DNA of 64,000 nt, taken from Shewanella oneidensis MR-1 (GTDB lineage Bacteria > Pseudomonadota > Gammaproteobacteria > Enterobacterales > Shewanellaceae). The position numbers were made by a program, and so were the translations under genes. The notes beneath the pieces are model-generated. The model made no database searches. It saw only the letters and a program-made list of their open reading frames with translations, and was not told the DNA's origin. Of the stretch, positions 46,680 to 54,166 are shown piece after piece (within the stretch, counting starts at the first letter, position 1; each line of letters starts with the position of its first letter). Where the stretch lies: the NCBI RefSeq assembly GCF_000146165.2, contig NC_004347.2, positions 3,891,029 to 3,955,028 of the forward strand, given 5' to 3'.

Positions 46680-47735
46680 TTATTGGTCAATACTTCCCGA
46701 ATCGGCATGCGACTCCAGATAGTAAAAGGTGTTGATATATGTCTCGAAATTTCGTATTTCTTCCAGCAGACTATTAAAGGTGTAGGGCAACTGGCTATTG
46801 GGGAACATGTCGGCCATAGTTTCCCAATCTGTTCGATAATGATCGAGCATATCAGAAGACGTTGGGCAGAGTTGCAAAGGACCAATACGTGCCGAATTGC
46901 ATTGTTCTAGATTGGTACGATAGTGAATATCGCAAAACTCAACGTGGTCAAGCAGCAACTGCTTATTCTTGCACCAAGTGTTGTCACGCTGATGCAGCGT
47001 CAAAATATCGTAGAGGTGTCGGGCATATTTAGGCCTTGGTGTGCCATTTAATAGGTTGCAGTGGACACCAAACATTTTTTCTACCAAGGTGCGTTCAGGG
47101 TTGAGAGCTAGTACAGAAAATTTCTGCTCTTCAAAGTCAGAGATGTATTCGCCTAATATATGTGTGATGTCGATATTTCCGACCGGATTATTCTGTGAAA
47201 GACTACCCGTTTCAAGCAACACCCTCCGCTGCACTGCATTCCCTTCCTCCAACACCGTAGGGTAATGGACACCGAGATGGAGTGGCTCATTCTGTTCTAT
47301 TTCGACCTCAATCCTTGAGTCAAGAGCTTTGAGTGACTTTGTTAGCGGTTGAATTAGCTCGTCTAAAACAAACTGTCTTGCCACGGTGTCAATAGCCGTT
47401 GCTTCCGCCCTCATTATTTTTCGAGATCGGATGGGTTCACGGACGACTTCTTGGCATCCTAGCAAGTCCATTGAAAATGAAAGGTCAATGTCTTCCGACA
47501 TTCGGTTTATCAGTTTATGGCACTTTGACAGAGAGGTACCGCCTTTAAACACAAACGGGATCTGGCTTCGCGCCGTAAGTTTAGGCGCTATGTCTACATA
47601 AAGAATGTAGAGGATACAGGTGACATAGAAGTCTTTTTCTATGATGTACGCAGGTAATTGTTGAGGATGAGCTTGCTGGGCCGCCAAGAGAGCTTCTCGT
47701 CGCCCAGTATCGTCTTCTAGAAAAAAAGGATTCAC
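46680..47735 (-). CDS. AbiEii-type nucleotidyltransferase toxin
   Basis: A 351-residue protein of the AbiEii/AbiGii family, the toxin of type IV toxin-antitoxin systems, which transfers nucleotides to tRNA or a similar target in studied members. The nucleotidyltransferase signature is FVFKGGTSLSKCHKLINRMS, followed by EDIDLSF with the metal-binding acidic pair; VEKMFGVHCNL and YARHLYDI are also typical. I start at the GTG at 47733-47735, 2 bp after the antitoxin stop with AAGGAC before it. An upstream ATG at 47783, inside the antitoxin gene, is an alternative. Confidence 0.85.
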   Translation of the reverse strand: MNPFFLEDDTGRREALLAAQQAHPQQLPAYIIEKDFYVTCILYILYVDIAPKLTARSQIPFVFKGGTSLSKCHKLINRMSEDIDLSFSMDLLGCQEVVREPIRSRKIMRAEATAIDTVARQFVLDELIQPLTKSLKALDSRIEVEIEQNEPLHLGVHYPTVLEEGNAVQRRVLLETGSLSQNNPVGNIDITHILGEYISDFEEQKFSVLALNPERTLVEKMFGVHCNLLNGTPRPKYARHLYDILTLHQRDNTWCKNKQLLLDHVEFCDIHYRTNLEQCNSARIGPLQLCPTSSDMLDHYRTDWETMADMFPNSQLPYTFNSLLEEIRNFETYINTFYYLESHADSGSIDQ

Positions 47736-47737
47736 TT

Positions 47738-48424
47738 TTAGTCCTTGTGAATAGCTTTGGTTTGAAAGAATTCCTTTGCCCAATTCATAGACGGTGGTAA
47801 TGCGGAAATGAATTTCGCTTGCGATGCTAAATCGAATTCCTGTTGGAACTTGTGGATTAATTTGTTGGCATACAGTGACGTGGCTGATTTATCCAAGTAC
47901 GTTAGCGCACTCCACATCAGCAATGCTGTGTGTTTTACCTCTTTATCTGCCACTGTAAAATTATTAATAAAGTGCTGCAAAGTCTCTTTGTACTCAAATT
48001 TCACTGATTTTTGAGTCAATTGAGCACGAGTTCTGACAGACACGTAGTAACTAGATACCATAGGCAATTGGGTATCTAAGCCTAATTGGTTGACAGCCGC
48101 AGCACCGGCAGGAACTACAGTCGCCTTTTTGGTCTTGGTTACTACCTTAACAATCTCGGACGTTTCCAGAGGCAGAGGCCCAAACCTTGACACTTTTGGT
48201 CGATAATAAGTGCCATTCGCCAGACGCGCGACTTTCTTGTCTGTAGCCATACGTTGGAGGGCTTTACTAGCGACTTGTCGATCAGCGTTGGACAGGGAAT
48301 ATTTAGAGGCAACTTGCTCTAAAGTGAATGGCTTACCCAAATGGAGATGATTAACATAGTGCTTTACCAACTCCGATATTTTTGGGGTCTCTGATACCTT
48401 AGATGCTACAGTTTTGATGTTCAT
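47738..48424 (-). CDS. AbiEi/DUF6088-type antitoxin and repressor
   Basis: A 228-residue protein. The N-terminal half has a winged-helix pattern (FTLEQVASKYSLSNADRQVA then SKALQRMATDKKV, ARLANGTYYRP) as in AbiEi-type antitoxins, and the C-terminal half includes VVPAGAAAVNQLGL, a conserved element of that domain. It neutralises the toxin and represses the operon in studied systems. A promoter (TTGGAC, 17 bp, TACTAT on the reverse strand) lies about 37 bp upstream. The pair is more AT-rich than the core genes around it. Confidence 0.8.
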   Translation of the reverse strand: MNIKTVASKVSETPKISELVKHYVNHLHLGKPFTLEQVASKYSLSNADRQVASKALQRMATDKKVARLANGTYYRPKVSRFGPLPLETSEIVKVVTKTKKATVVPAGAAAVNQLGLDTQLPMVSSYYVSVRTRAQLTQKSVKFEYKETLQHFINNFTVADKEVKHTALLMWSALTYLDKSATSLYANKLIHKFQQEFDLASQAKFISALPPSMNWAKEFFQTKAIHKD

Positions 48425-48460
48425 GGAGTCACCTTACTGCTACAGGAAAATTCGTAGATC

Positions 48461-48489
48461 ATAGTATAAATATGCCATGTTTTGTCCAA
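48461..48489 (-). promoter_or_regulatory. Promoter of the AbiE-type operon
   Basis: Reverse strand: TTGGAC at 48489-48484 and TACTAT at 48466-48461, separated by 17 bp, with the first gene starting at 48424. Confidence 0.6.
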
Positions 48490-49272
48490 TTGCGCCAGTT
48501 GATATTAGGCTATTTTCCCCGAGGTCTTTATCCAAAGTTGACTGCCAGATTTAGGCAAAACACTTTAAAGACCTACTAGTTCAGACCTGCTCTCAAAGTT
48601 TCCCACTTTTGCTACGCCTGTAGTCAATTATCTTAAACAACAAAGCTGACTTTTTTGTTTTTCATAAATTCAGATTATCCAAAATGGATGGATTTGAGCA
48701 TCGATTCTAACAAACTTTTGTCCCAAAGCGTGCTGAGTAAGGTTATTAAGTCTACAGGCTACGACAATGCTAAACAGGTGAGCCATGGTGATTAGCGAGA
48801 CGACAGTCCGCCCCACGGCCGCTCTTTGGCATCCATGCCATCGCGGCATTTGTGAATCCATTCACATCAGACGGGGCGGCCCTGCATCCAAGGAAGGACT
48901 TGAACAACATCAGTGTTTAACGGCCATTTCGCCATCCATGGCTCTCGTTCGTAAACTCAGAAACCCTAGGTTTCTATTCACCGTGTCGTTGAGCAAATAT
49001 CATGGATCGCCCTTAAATATGGACTGCATTTAATAACCAAGCAGTGATATTAGCCTTTCAATATTTAACGCTCTTCTGTCCAAAAGTGCGTTTCAATCAT
49101 TATTGTATAACAACAACTCACTGGCTTTGCCGTTTCAAAGGCGCGATTGAGCACCAACGCACTCAGACTCACAACGTGGCGTGGTAACTGCGACTCATCC
49201 CCTGCGAAAACTTGCATTCACCGAAGAGATAACAGAAGATCCAACAGCCTTTTTATTGCGTTAAGCCCGTAG
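48490..49272. other. Non-coding region with a structured repeat-like block (48800-48960)
   Basis: Within 780 bp I see no credible gene; a few short frames cross the block but have no family features. From 48808 an outer inverted pair CCGCCCC / GGGGCGG (48873-48879) encloses GGCATCCATGCC and the hairpin TGTGAA-TCCA-TTCACA (48851-48866); a further GCCATCCATGGC lies at about 48939. This resembles a dispersed Shewanella intergenic repeat and is not the same family as the copies at 34547 and 36091. Confidence 0.45.
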
Positions 49273-50643
49273 ATGACACACACAGCCTCAACCAACACCA
49301 CATTGCCCAACGCCGAACTTGCGCCACAGGATATTGGCTCACAGAGCACTGCACCAGAGAGCATTGCATCAAACTATTTTGCATCGGAGAGGGTTGTGCC
49401 TGAATCGAGCACATTGCCAAGGCAGGCGTTTGATCTCAATAGTCAAATACGTTCGCAATTTCCGACATTAACGCAAATGTTGGGCGATTATCCCCTGTGT
49501 TATCTTGATACCGCGGCCACCAGCCAAAAGCCGCAGTGCGTGTTGGATGCAATGGCGCAGTATTACCTACACGACAATGCCAATGTGCACCGCGCGGCGC
49601 ACCAGTTGTCGGCGCGAGCCACCTCAAGTTACGAGAATGTGCGCGATCAATTACAGTTATTTATCAATGCCAAACGCCGTGAAGAAATCATTTTCACCCA
49701 CGGTACCACTGAGTCCATCAACTTAGTCGCGTTTGGCTTAACACCCCAACTCAAATCTGGCGATCTGATTTTGATCGACAGCGCCGCCCACCACGCCAAC
49801 ATTGTTCCGTGGCAGGAATTGGCCAAACGCACGGGCGCTATCATTAAACCTATTCCGCTGACTCAAGATTGCCGACTTGATCTTAATGCCTACCAAGCCT
49901 TGCTCGAACTGAAACCCAAGGTTGTCGCCCTGTGCCATGTATCCAACGCCTTAGGTACAGTAAATCCGGTAGTGGAGTTAGTTCGCCAAGCAAAAGCCCA
50001 AGGGGCGCTCACCTTAGTCGATGGCGCGCAGGCCGTGGCGCACTTAAGCGTTGATATGGCCGCCATCGATTGTGATTTTTATGTGTTTTCAGGCCACAAG
50101 ATGTACGGCCCAACCGGTATTGGCGTGCTTTATGGCCGTTTCGAGATACTCGATACCCTCACCCCGCTGCTTACGGGCGGCGAAATGATCAAACGCGTCA
50201 GTTTTGATGGCACCGAATTTGGCAGTTTGCCTAATCGCTTAGAGGCTGGCACACCGCCGATTAGTGCAGTGATCGGCCTTGGCGCCGCTATCCGCTTTTT
50301 ACAACTAAGCCTTACCCTCGAGGTTAAGGCCCATGAAGCAGAGCTGCTTCAGTATTTGCAAAACCAACTGCGCGCCCTTGGCGATGTGCATCTGTATGGT
50401 GCCCATAGCGATAATATCGGCGCAATCGCTTTTAACCTTGCCGATGAACATCATCAGGATGTGGGCATTTTATTAGATCAACAAGGCGTTGCAGTTCGCT
50501 GCGGCCATCACTGCGCCATGCCCTTAATGCAAACCCTTAACCTTAAAGGCTGCTGTCGCGCCTCGATTGGTATCTACACCAATAAAACCGACATCGACCG
50601 CTTTATTGCCGCCTTGGCCTCAGTTAAAGAATTGCTACTCTAA
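49273..50643 (+). CDS. csdA: Cysteine desulfurase, CsdA/SufS type
   Basis: A 456-residue PLP enzyme that takes sulfur from cysteine for Fe-S cluster and other sulfur products. The PLP lysine is in SGHKMYG (Lys276), the sulfur-accepting cysteine in GHHCAMP (Cys414), and THGTTESINLVA and DGAQAVAHL bind the cofactor. It has about 55 extra N-terminal residues rich in Ser, Thr and Ala before FDLNSQIRSQFP, where homologues start; no other ATG lies between. The next gene encodes a SufE/CsdE protein, which favours csdA over sufS. Confidence 0.88.
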   Translation: MTHTASTNTTLPNAELAPQDIGSQSTAPESIASNYFASERVVPESSTLPRQAFDLNSQIRSQFPTLTQMLGDYPLCYLDTAATSQKPQCVLDAMAQYYLHDNANVHRAAHQLSARATSSYENVRDQLQLFINAKRREEIIFTHGTTESINLVAFGLTPQLKSGDLILIDSAAHHANIVPWQELAKRTGAIIKPIPLTQDCRLDLNAYQALLELKPKVVALCHVSNALGTVNPVVELVRQAKAQGALTLVDGAQAVAHLSVDMAAIDCDFYVFSGHKMYGPTGIGVLYGRFEILDTLTPLLTGGEMIKRVSFDGTEFGSLPNRLEAGTPPISAVIGLGAAIRFLQLSLTLEVKAHEAELLQYLQNQLRALGDVHLYGAHSDNIGAIAFNLADEHHQDVGILLDQQGVAVRCGHHCAMPLMQTLNLKGCCRASIGIYTNKTDIDRFIAALASVKELLL

Positions 50644-50694
50644 GGTTTATCCTTAAAGCCATCAGCAAAACAAATAAAAAGAGGATAGTTCCCC

Positions 50695-51138
50695 ATGACA
50701 TTGCCAATCATGCCCCCCGCAGCCGAGTTTGCTTATCAGGTTGAGGATGCAGCGACATTACTAGCACGGTTTGAGCAGGCACCAAACTGGCAGGAAAGAT
50801 ATCGCCAAATCATGTTACTAGGTAAAACCTTACCGACTTTAGCGGATGCGTTTCGCCTTGAGTCTGCTCAAGTGAAAGGCTGCGAGAGTGATGCCTGGCT
50901 GTACCATATTGAGCAAGGCGGTAAACATTATTATCTGGCCGACAGCGATACACGCATTGTTAAAGGCTTAATCGGCTTACTGCTCAGCGCCTGCCATGGT
51001 AAAACACAAGACCAGATACTCGCCTTTGAGCCTACGACGTACTTCAAACACTTGGGGCTTGAAGGACAATTAAGTCCTTCGCGCACCAACGGCTTACATG
51101 CCTTAGCCAAGGCGATGATTGAAGCTGTAAAACCTTAA
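50695..51138 (+). CDS. csdE: Sulfur acceptor protein, SufE/CsdE family
   Basis: A 147-residue protein of the SufE fold. The acceptor cysteine is Cys63 in QVKGCESDAW, and the helix pattern up to FKHLGLEGQLSPSRTNG is conserved. It takes persulfide from the desulfurase and passes it on, in E. coli to the CsdL/TcdA tRNA cyclase. A good ribosome site (AGAGGATAG) precedes the ATG. It is 51 bp after csdA, presumably in one operon. Confidence 0.9.
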   Translation: MTLPIMPPAAEFAYQVEDAATLLARFEQAPNWQERYRQIMLLGKTLPTLADAFRLESAQVKGCESDAWLYHIEQGGKHYYLADSDTRIVKGLIGLLLSACHGKTQDQILAFEPTTYFKHLGLEGQLSPSRTNGLHALAKAMIEAVKP

Positions 51139-51247
51139 AGTAAGCGGCTTAACAAACCGTAAAAGAGGGATTTAATCAAAGACTTCTACACCTTAACAGG
51201 GTATAAAGAGGTAAAAATGAGCTTAATCTAAAGGAGAGTGCACGCCC

Positions 51248-52438
51248 ATGAAGGCTATCAATCACCGTCGCCGAACTCTGCTCAAAGGACTCAGTGCAGT
51301 TACTGGATTGAGCGCCGCCAGTGCATTAAGCCCTTTTGCCAGTTTCTCTAGTCTTGCCGCGCCGCTCCCGCCACGTGCCCGGCGCTTATATATCGATGGA
51401 TTATCCTTTTTGCCCGATGATTTAGCCGATGTTCGCGCCTCAGGTCTTGATGCCTTTTTGTGCGATATATCAGCCATTGAGACCATTGAACAAGCCGATG
51501 GCACTGTAAACTACAAGCGCACCTACAAAGCCTGCATGGAAAGCATCCAACAAGCCGCCAAACGGGTGAGTGAGCATCCGGATATCCTTTTACAAGGCTT
51601 AACAGGACGCGATATACAGCTTGCAAGGGAGAACAATCGCACTGCGGTTTTCTTTCAAATTCAAGGTGCTGATTGCGTTGAAGAAGATAGCGATGCTAAC
51701 CAATGGGCGCGCGTTGATGCGTTTCATCGCCAAGGCCTATGCGCACTGCAGCTCACCCACCATTATGGCAATACCTTTGCGGGCGGCGCGCTAGATAACG
51801 ATGCCAATGGCGGGCTCAATAAACCGCTGACTAATCATGGTCGAGCGCTTATCGCAAAACTCAACCAAGCCAATATATTAATTGATGTTAGCCACTCAAG
51901 CGCCCAGACCGCTTTAGATGTGGCGAAACTGAGCCGCGCACCCATAGTTCAAAGCCATGGCGCGGCACGCGGGATCGTCAAGCATGCCCGTTGTAGCCCA
52001 GATGAAGTGATCCGTGCCATTGCTAATTCAGGCGGTGTTTTTGGTGTCTTTATGATGAGCTTTTGGCTCACCAATAAGGCCATCCCAACGGTCAATGACT
52101 ATATTCGCCAGTTAGAATATGTTGCACGCATTGGCGGGGTCGATTGCGTTGCCATCGCCAACGATTTTCCGCTGCGAGGCCAAGAGAACTTATTAGCTCT
52201 CAATAACGACAACACTCAAGGTGTTAAGGAATATCAGGATTGGTGGTACAGCCTAAGGGCCAAAAAAGTATTAGGCTTTGATGCCGAGCCAAGGCATGTG
52301 GTGATCCCAGAGTTAAACCATATAGAACGCATGAGTCGAATTGACGACGCCTTAGCCAAGGCTCGATTTAAATCGACCGACCGTGATCGCTTTATGGGTG
52401 GAAACTGGCACCGAGTGTTAAATCAAGTATTAATCTAA
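51248..52438 (+). CDS. Tat-exported M19 membrane-dipeptidase homologue with altered metal ligands
   Basis: A 396-residue protein with a twin-arginine signal (RRRTLLKGLSAVTGL). Much of the M19 barrel is visible: LTHHYGN (His171), DVSHSS (His216), SHGAA (His237) and ANDF (Asp306). But the N-terminal His-x-Asp metal pair is replaced by IDGLS, and the bridging Glu by Gln139 (IQGAD). Canonical M19 enzymes use a binuclear zinc site built from His, Asp, Glu, His and His, so this one may be inactive, mononuclear or of changed specificity. The ribosome site (AAGGAGAG) is strong. Confidence 0.82.
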   Translation: MKAINHRRRTLLKGLSAVTGLSAASALSPFASFSSLAAPLPPRARRLYIDGLSFLPDDLADVRASGLDAFLCDISAIETIEQADGTVNYKRTYKACMESIQQAAKRVSEHPDILLQGLTGRDIQLARENNRTAVFFQIQGADCVEEDSDANQWARVDAFHRQGLCALQLTHHYGNTFAGGALDNDANGGLNKPLTNHGRALIAKLNQANILIDVSHSSAQTALDVAKLSRAPIVQSHGAARGIVKHARCSPDEVIRAIANSGGVFGVFMMSFWLTNKAIPTVNDYIRQLEYVARIGGVDCVAIANDFPLRGQENLLALNNDNTQGVKEYQDWWYSLRAKKVLGFDAEPRHVVIPELNHIERMSRIDDALAKARFKSTDRDRFMGGNWHRVLNQVLI

Positions 52439-52522
52439 ACCCCATCACCGAATAACAGATGCTTGGATGACTAATCCCAAGACGGCTTATTCGAGGATGG
52501 TGGGAAACCTAACTGGACAGCC

Positions 52523-53695
52523 ATGCTAACCACACTTGCCATCTCTAACTACCGCACCTTAAGGGAAATCGTCTTACCTCTGGGCCGGCTTAATGTCGTC
52601 ACTGGTGCTAACGGTAGTGGCAAATCTAATTTATACAAAGCATTACGTCTATTAGCGCAAACGGCGCAGGGTGGAGTGGTGAATGCGTTGGCACTGGAGG
52701 GCGGCCTAGATTCCTGTTTTTGGGCAGGGCCTGAGAATCTGACCAAGGGCATGTTAGCAGGTGATACACCCATCGAAGCGACGGTAAGGCAAGCGCCAAA
52801 ACGCCTAAAGCTAGGGTTTGCAGGGGAAGATTTTAGTTATCTGATTGAACTCGGCCTACCAAAACCCGATTCAACCACCCTCTTTGGCTTAGATCCCCAA
52901 ATCAAACGAGAGGCAATTTGGAATGGTGCGAAATACCGTCCAGCAAGCGTCTTAGTCGAGCGCCGTGGCCCTATGGTGAAAAGTCGCAGTCAAGATGGCC
53001 AAGGCTGGATAACCCTAAGCGCACACCTGCAAAGCAGTGACAGTATTTTTACCGAACTTGCCGATCCAGAACGCAGCCCTGAAGTGTTAAAACTAAGGGA
53101 TAGCATTCGTGCTTGGCGTTTTTATGATCATTTTAGAACCGATACCGATGCTCCGGCCCGCCGCCCTCAACTTGGCACTGCAACACCCGTGCTACACCAT
53201 GATGGTCGGGATCTTCCCTCTGCCATACAAACTATTTTTGAAATTGGCGATAAGAGCGCTTTTGACCATGCGGTGAGTGATGCCTTTCCGGGAGCCAAGG
53301 TTCGTATCACGCCTCAAGCGGGCGGGATCCTACAACTTGAATTTCAGCAGCAAGGTTTATTAAGACCCCTGTATGCGAGCGAGCTATCCGATGGCACACT
53401 GAGATATTTACTGTTAATTGCTGCCCTGCTGACACCAAGACCACCAGAACTCATGGTGTTAAATGAACCCGAAACGAGCCTGCATCCCGATTTATTACCC
53501 GCATTGGCGAGACTTATCGCTAAGGCGTCCGAGGTATGCCAATTATGGGTAGTGTCACACGCCAATCGATTAATCAATGCCTTAAATCAGTTTGAAGAAT
53601 GTAATACCTTGGCTTTGGATAAAACCTTAGGACAAACCCAAATCTTAGGTCAGGATTTGCTCAACACACCCAGTTGGCTATGGCAAAACCGCTAG
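52523..53695 (+). CDS. AAA-family ATPase of the RecF/OLD-like (AAA_21) type
   Basis: A 390-residue SMC-like ATPase with Walker A GANGSGKS (residues 28-35), a signature-like ELSDGTLRYL and a Walker B with Asn in place of the first Asp (LMVLNEPETSLHPD), then LWVVSHANRL. It lacks a TOPRIM domain, so it is not a full OLD nuclease. The function is unknown; relatives are conserved host genes as well as defence parts. It stands alone in this window with no nuclease or helicase partner. Confidence 0.8.
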   Translation: MLTTLAISNYRTLREIVLPLGRLNVVTGANGSGKSNLYKALRLLAQTAQGGVVNALALEGGLDSCFWAGPENLTKGMLAGDTPIEATVRQAPKRLKLGFAGEDFSYLIELGLPKPDSTTLFGLDPQIKREAIWNGAKYRPASVLVERRGPMVKSRSQDGQGWITLSAHLQSSDSIFTELADPERSPEVLKLRDSIRAWRFYDHFRTDTDAPARRPQLGTATPVLHHDGRDLPSAIQTIFEIGDKSAFDHAVSDAFPGAKVRITPQAGGILQLEFQQQGLLRPLYASELSDGTLRYLLLIAALLTPRPPELMVLNEPETSLHPDLLPALARLIAKASEVCQLWVVSHANRLINALNQFEECNTLALDKTLGQTQILGQDLLNTPSWLWQNR

Positions 53696-53698
53696 CGC

Positions 53699-54022
53699 TT
53701 ACGCATCGTAAAAGACGGCGAGCCACAGGGTTTCACCCTCTAAACAAGTCGAAGCAACGCGATGTTTTTCATGGGGCGCTATGGTGAGATAATCCCCAGG
53801 TTTAAGCGTTAACAACCTACCTTGCTCAAATTCGAGTTGTGCCTCCCCTTTGAGCAACATCACCCATTCATATTGGGTTTGATCGTACCAATCGCCCTCT
53901 GGGGTCGAATGGCCTTTGGAGACAATACGTTCGATCTTCACATTGCCATTTCCGGCAAGGGTTTCAAACACTTCTTGTGAAAGATCCTTTGGGAGTGACT
54001 GATAAAAATTTTGCAGCATCAT
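53699..54022 (-). CDS. Small cupin-domain protein
   Basis: A 107-residue single-domain beta barrel. Cupin motif 1 is reduced (YEWVMLLKGEAQLEFEQG) and motif 2 reads LKPGDYLTIAPHEKHRV, where His residues could bind a metal. The reaction is unknown. It converges with the AAA ATPase gene with only a few bases between the two stops. The first two codons are both ATG. Confidence 0.8.
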   Translation of the reverse strand: MMLQNFYQSLPKDLSQEVFETLAGNGNVKIERIVSKGHSTPEGDWYDQTQYEWVMLLKGEAQLEFEQGRLLTLKPGDYLTIAPHEKHRVASTCLEGETLWLAVFYDA

Positions 54023-54166
54023 GGGTCCCTAACTCGGCTTATGGGCAAGATAATCTATTGAAAAAACTCAGCATAAACCGTTATCATAACCCCATTTAAG
54101 GCCAGTAACCTTAAGCAATTTACCAGATAAGACCGTTGTATCATATGGATTTGGAGATGTTGGCCT

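Noticed and set aside
48785..49033. 82-residue frame in the gene-free region before csdA
   Set aside because: It lies in a block of inverted repeats, shows no protein-family features, and has no convincing ribosome site.
52523..53695. AAA ATPase as part of a defence system
   Set aside because: No TOPRIM, helicase, nuclease or other partner gene is adjacent; its neighbours are housekeeping-type genes.
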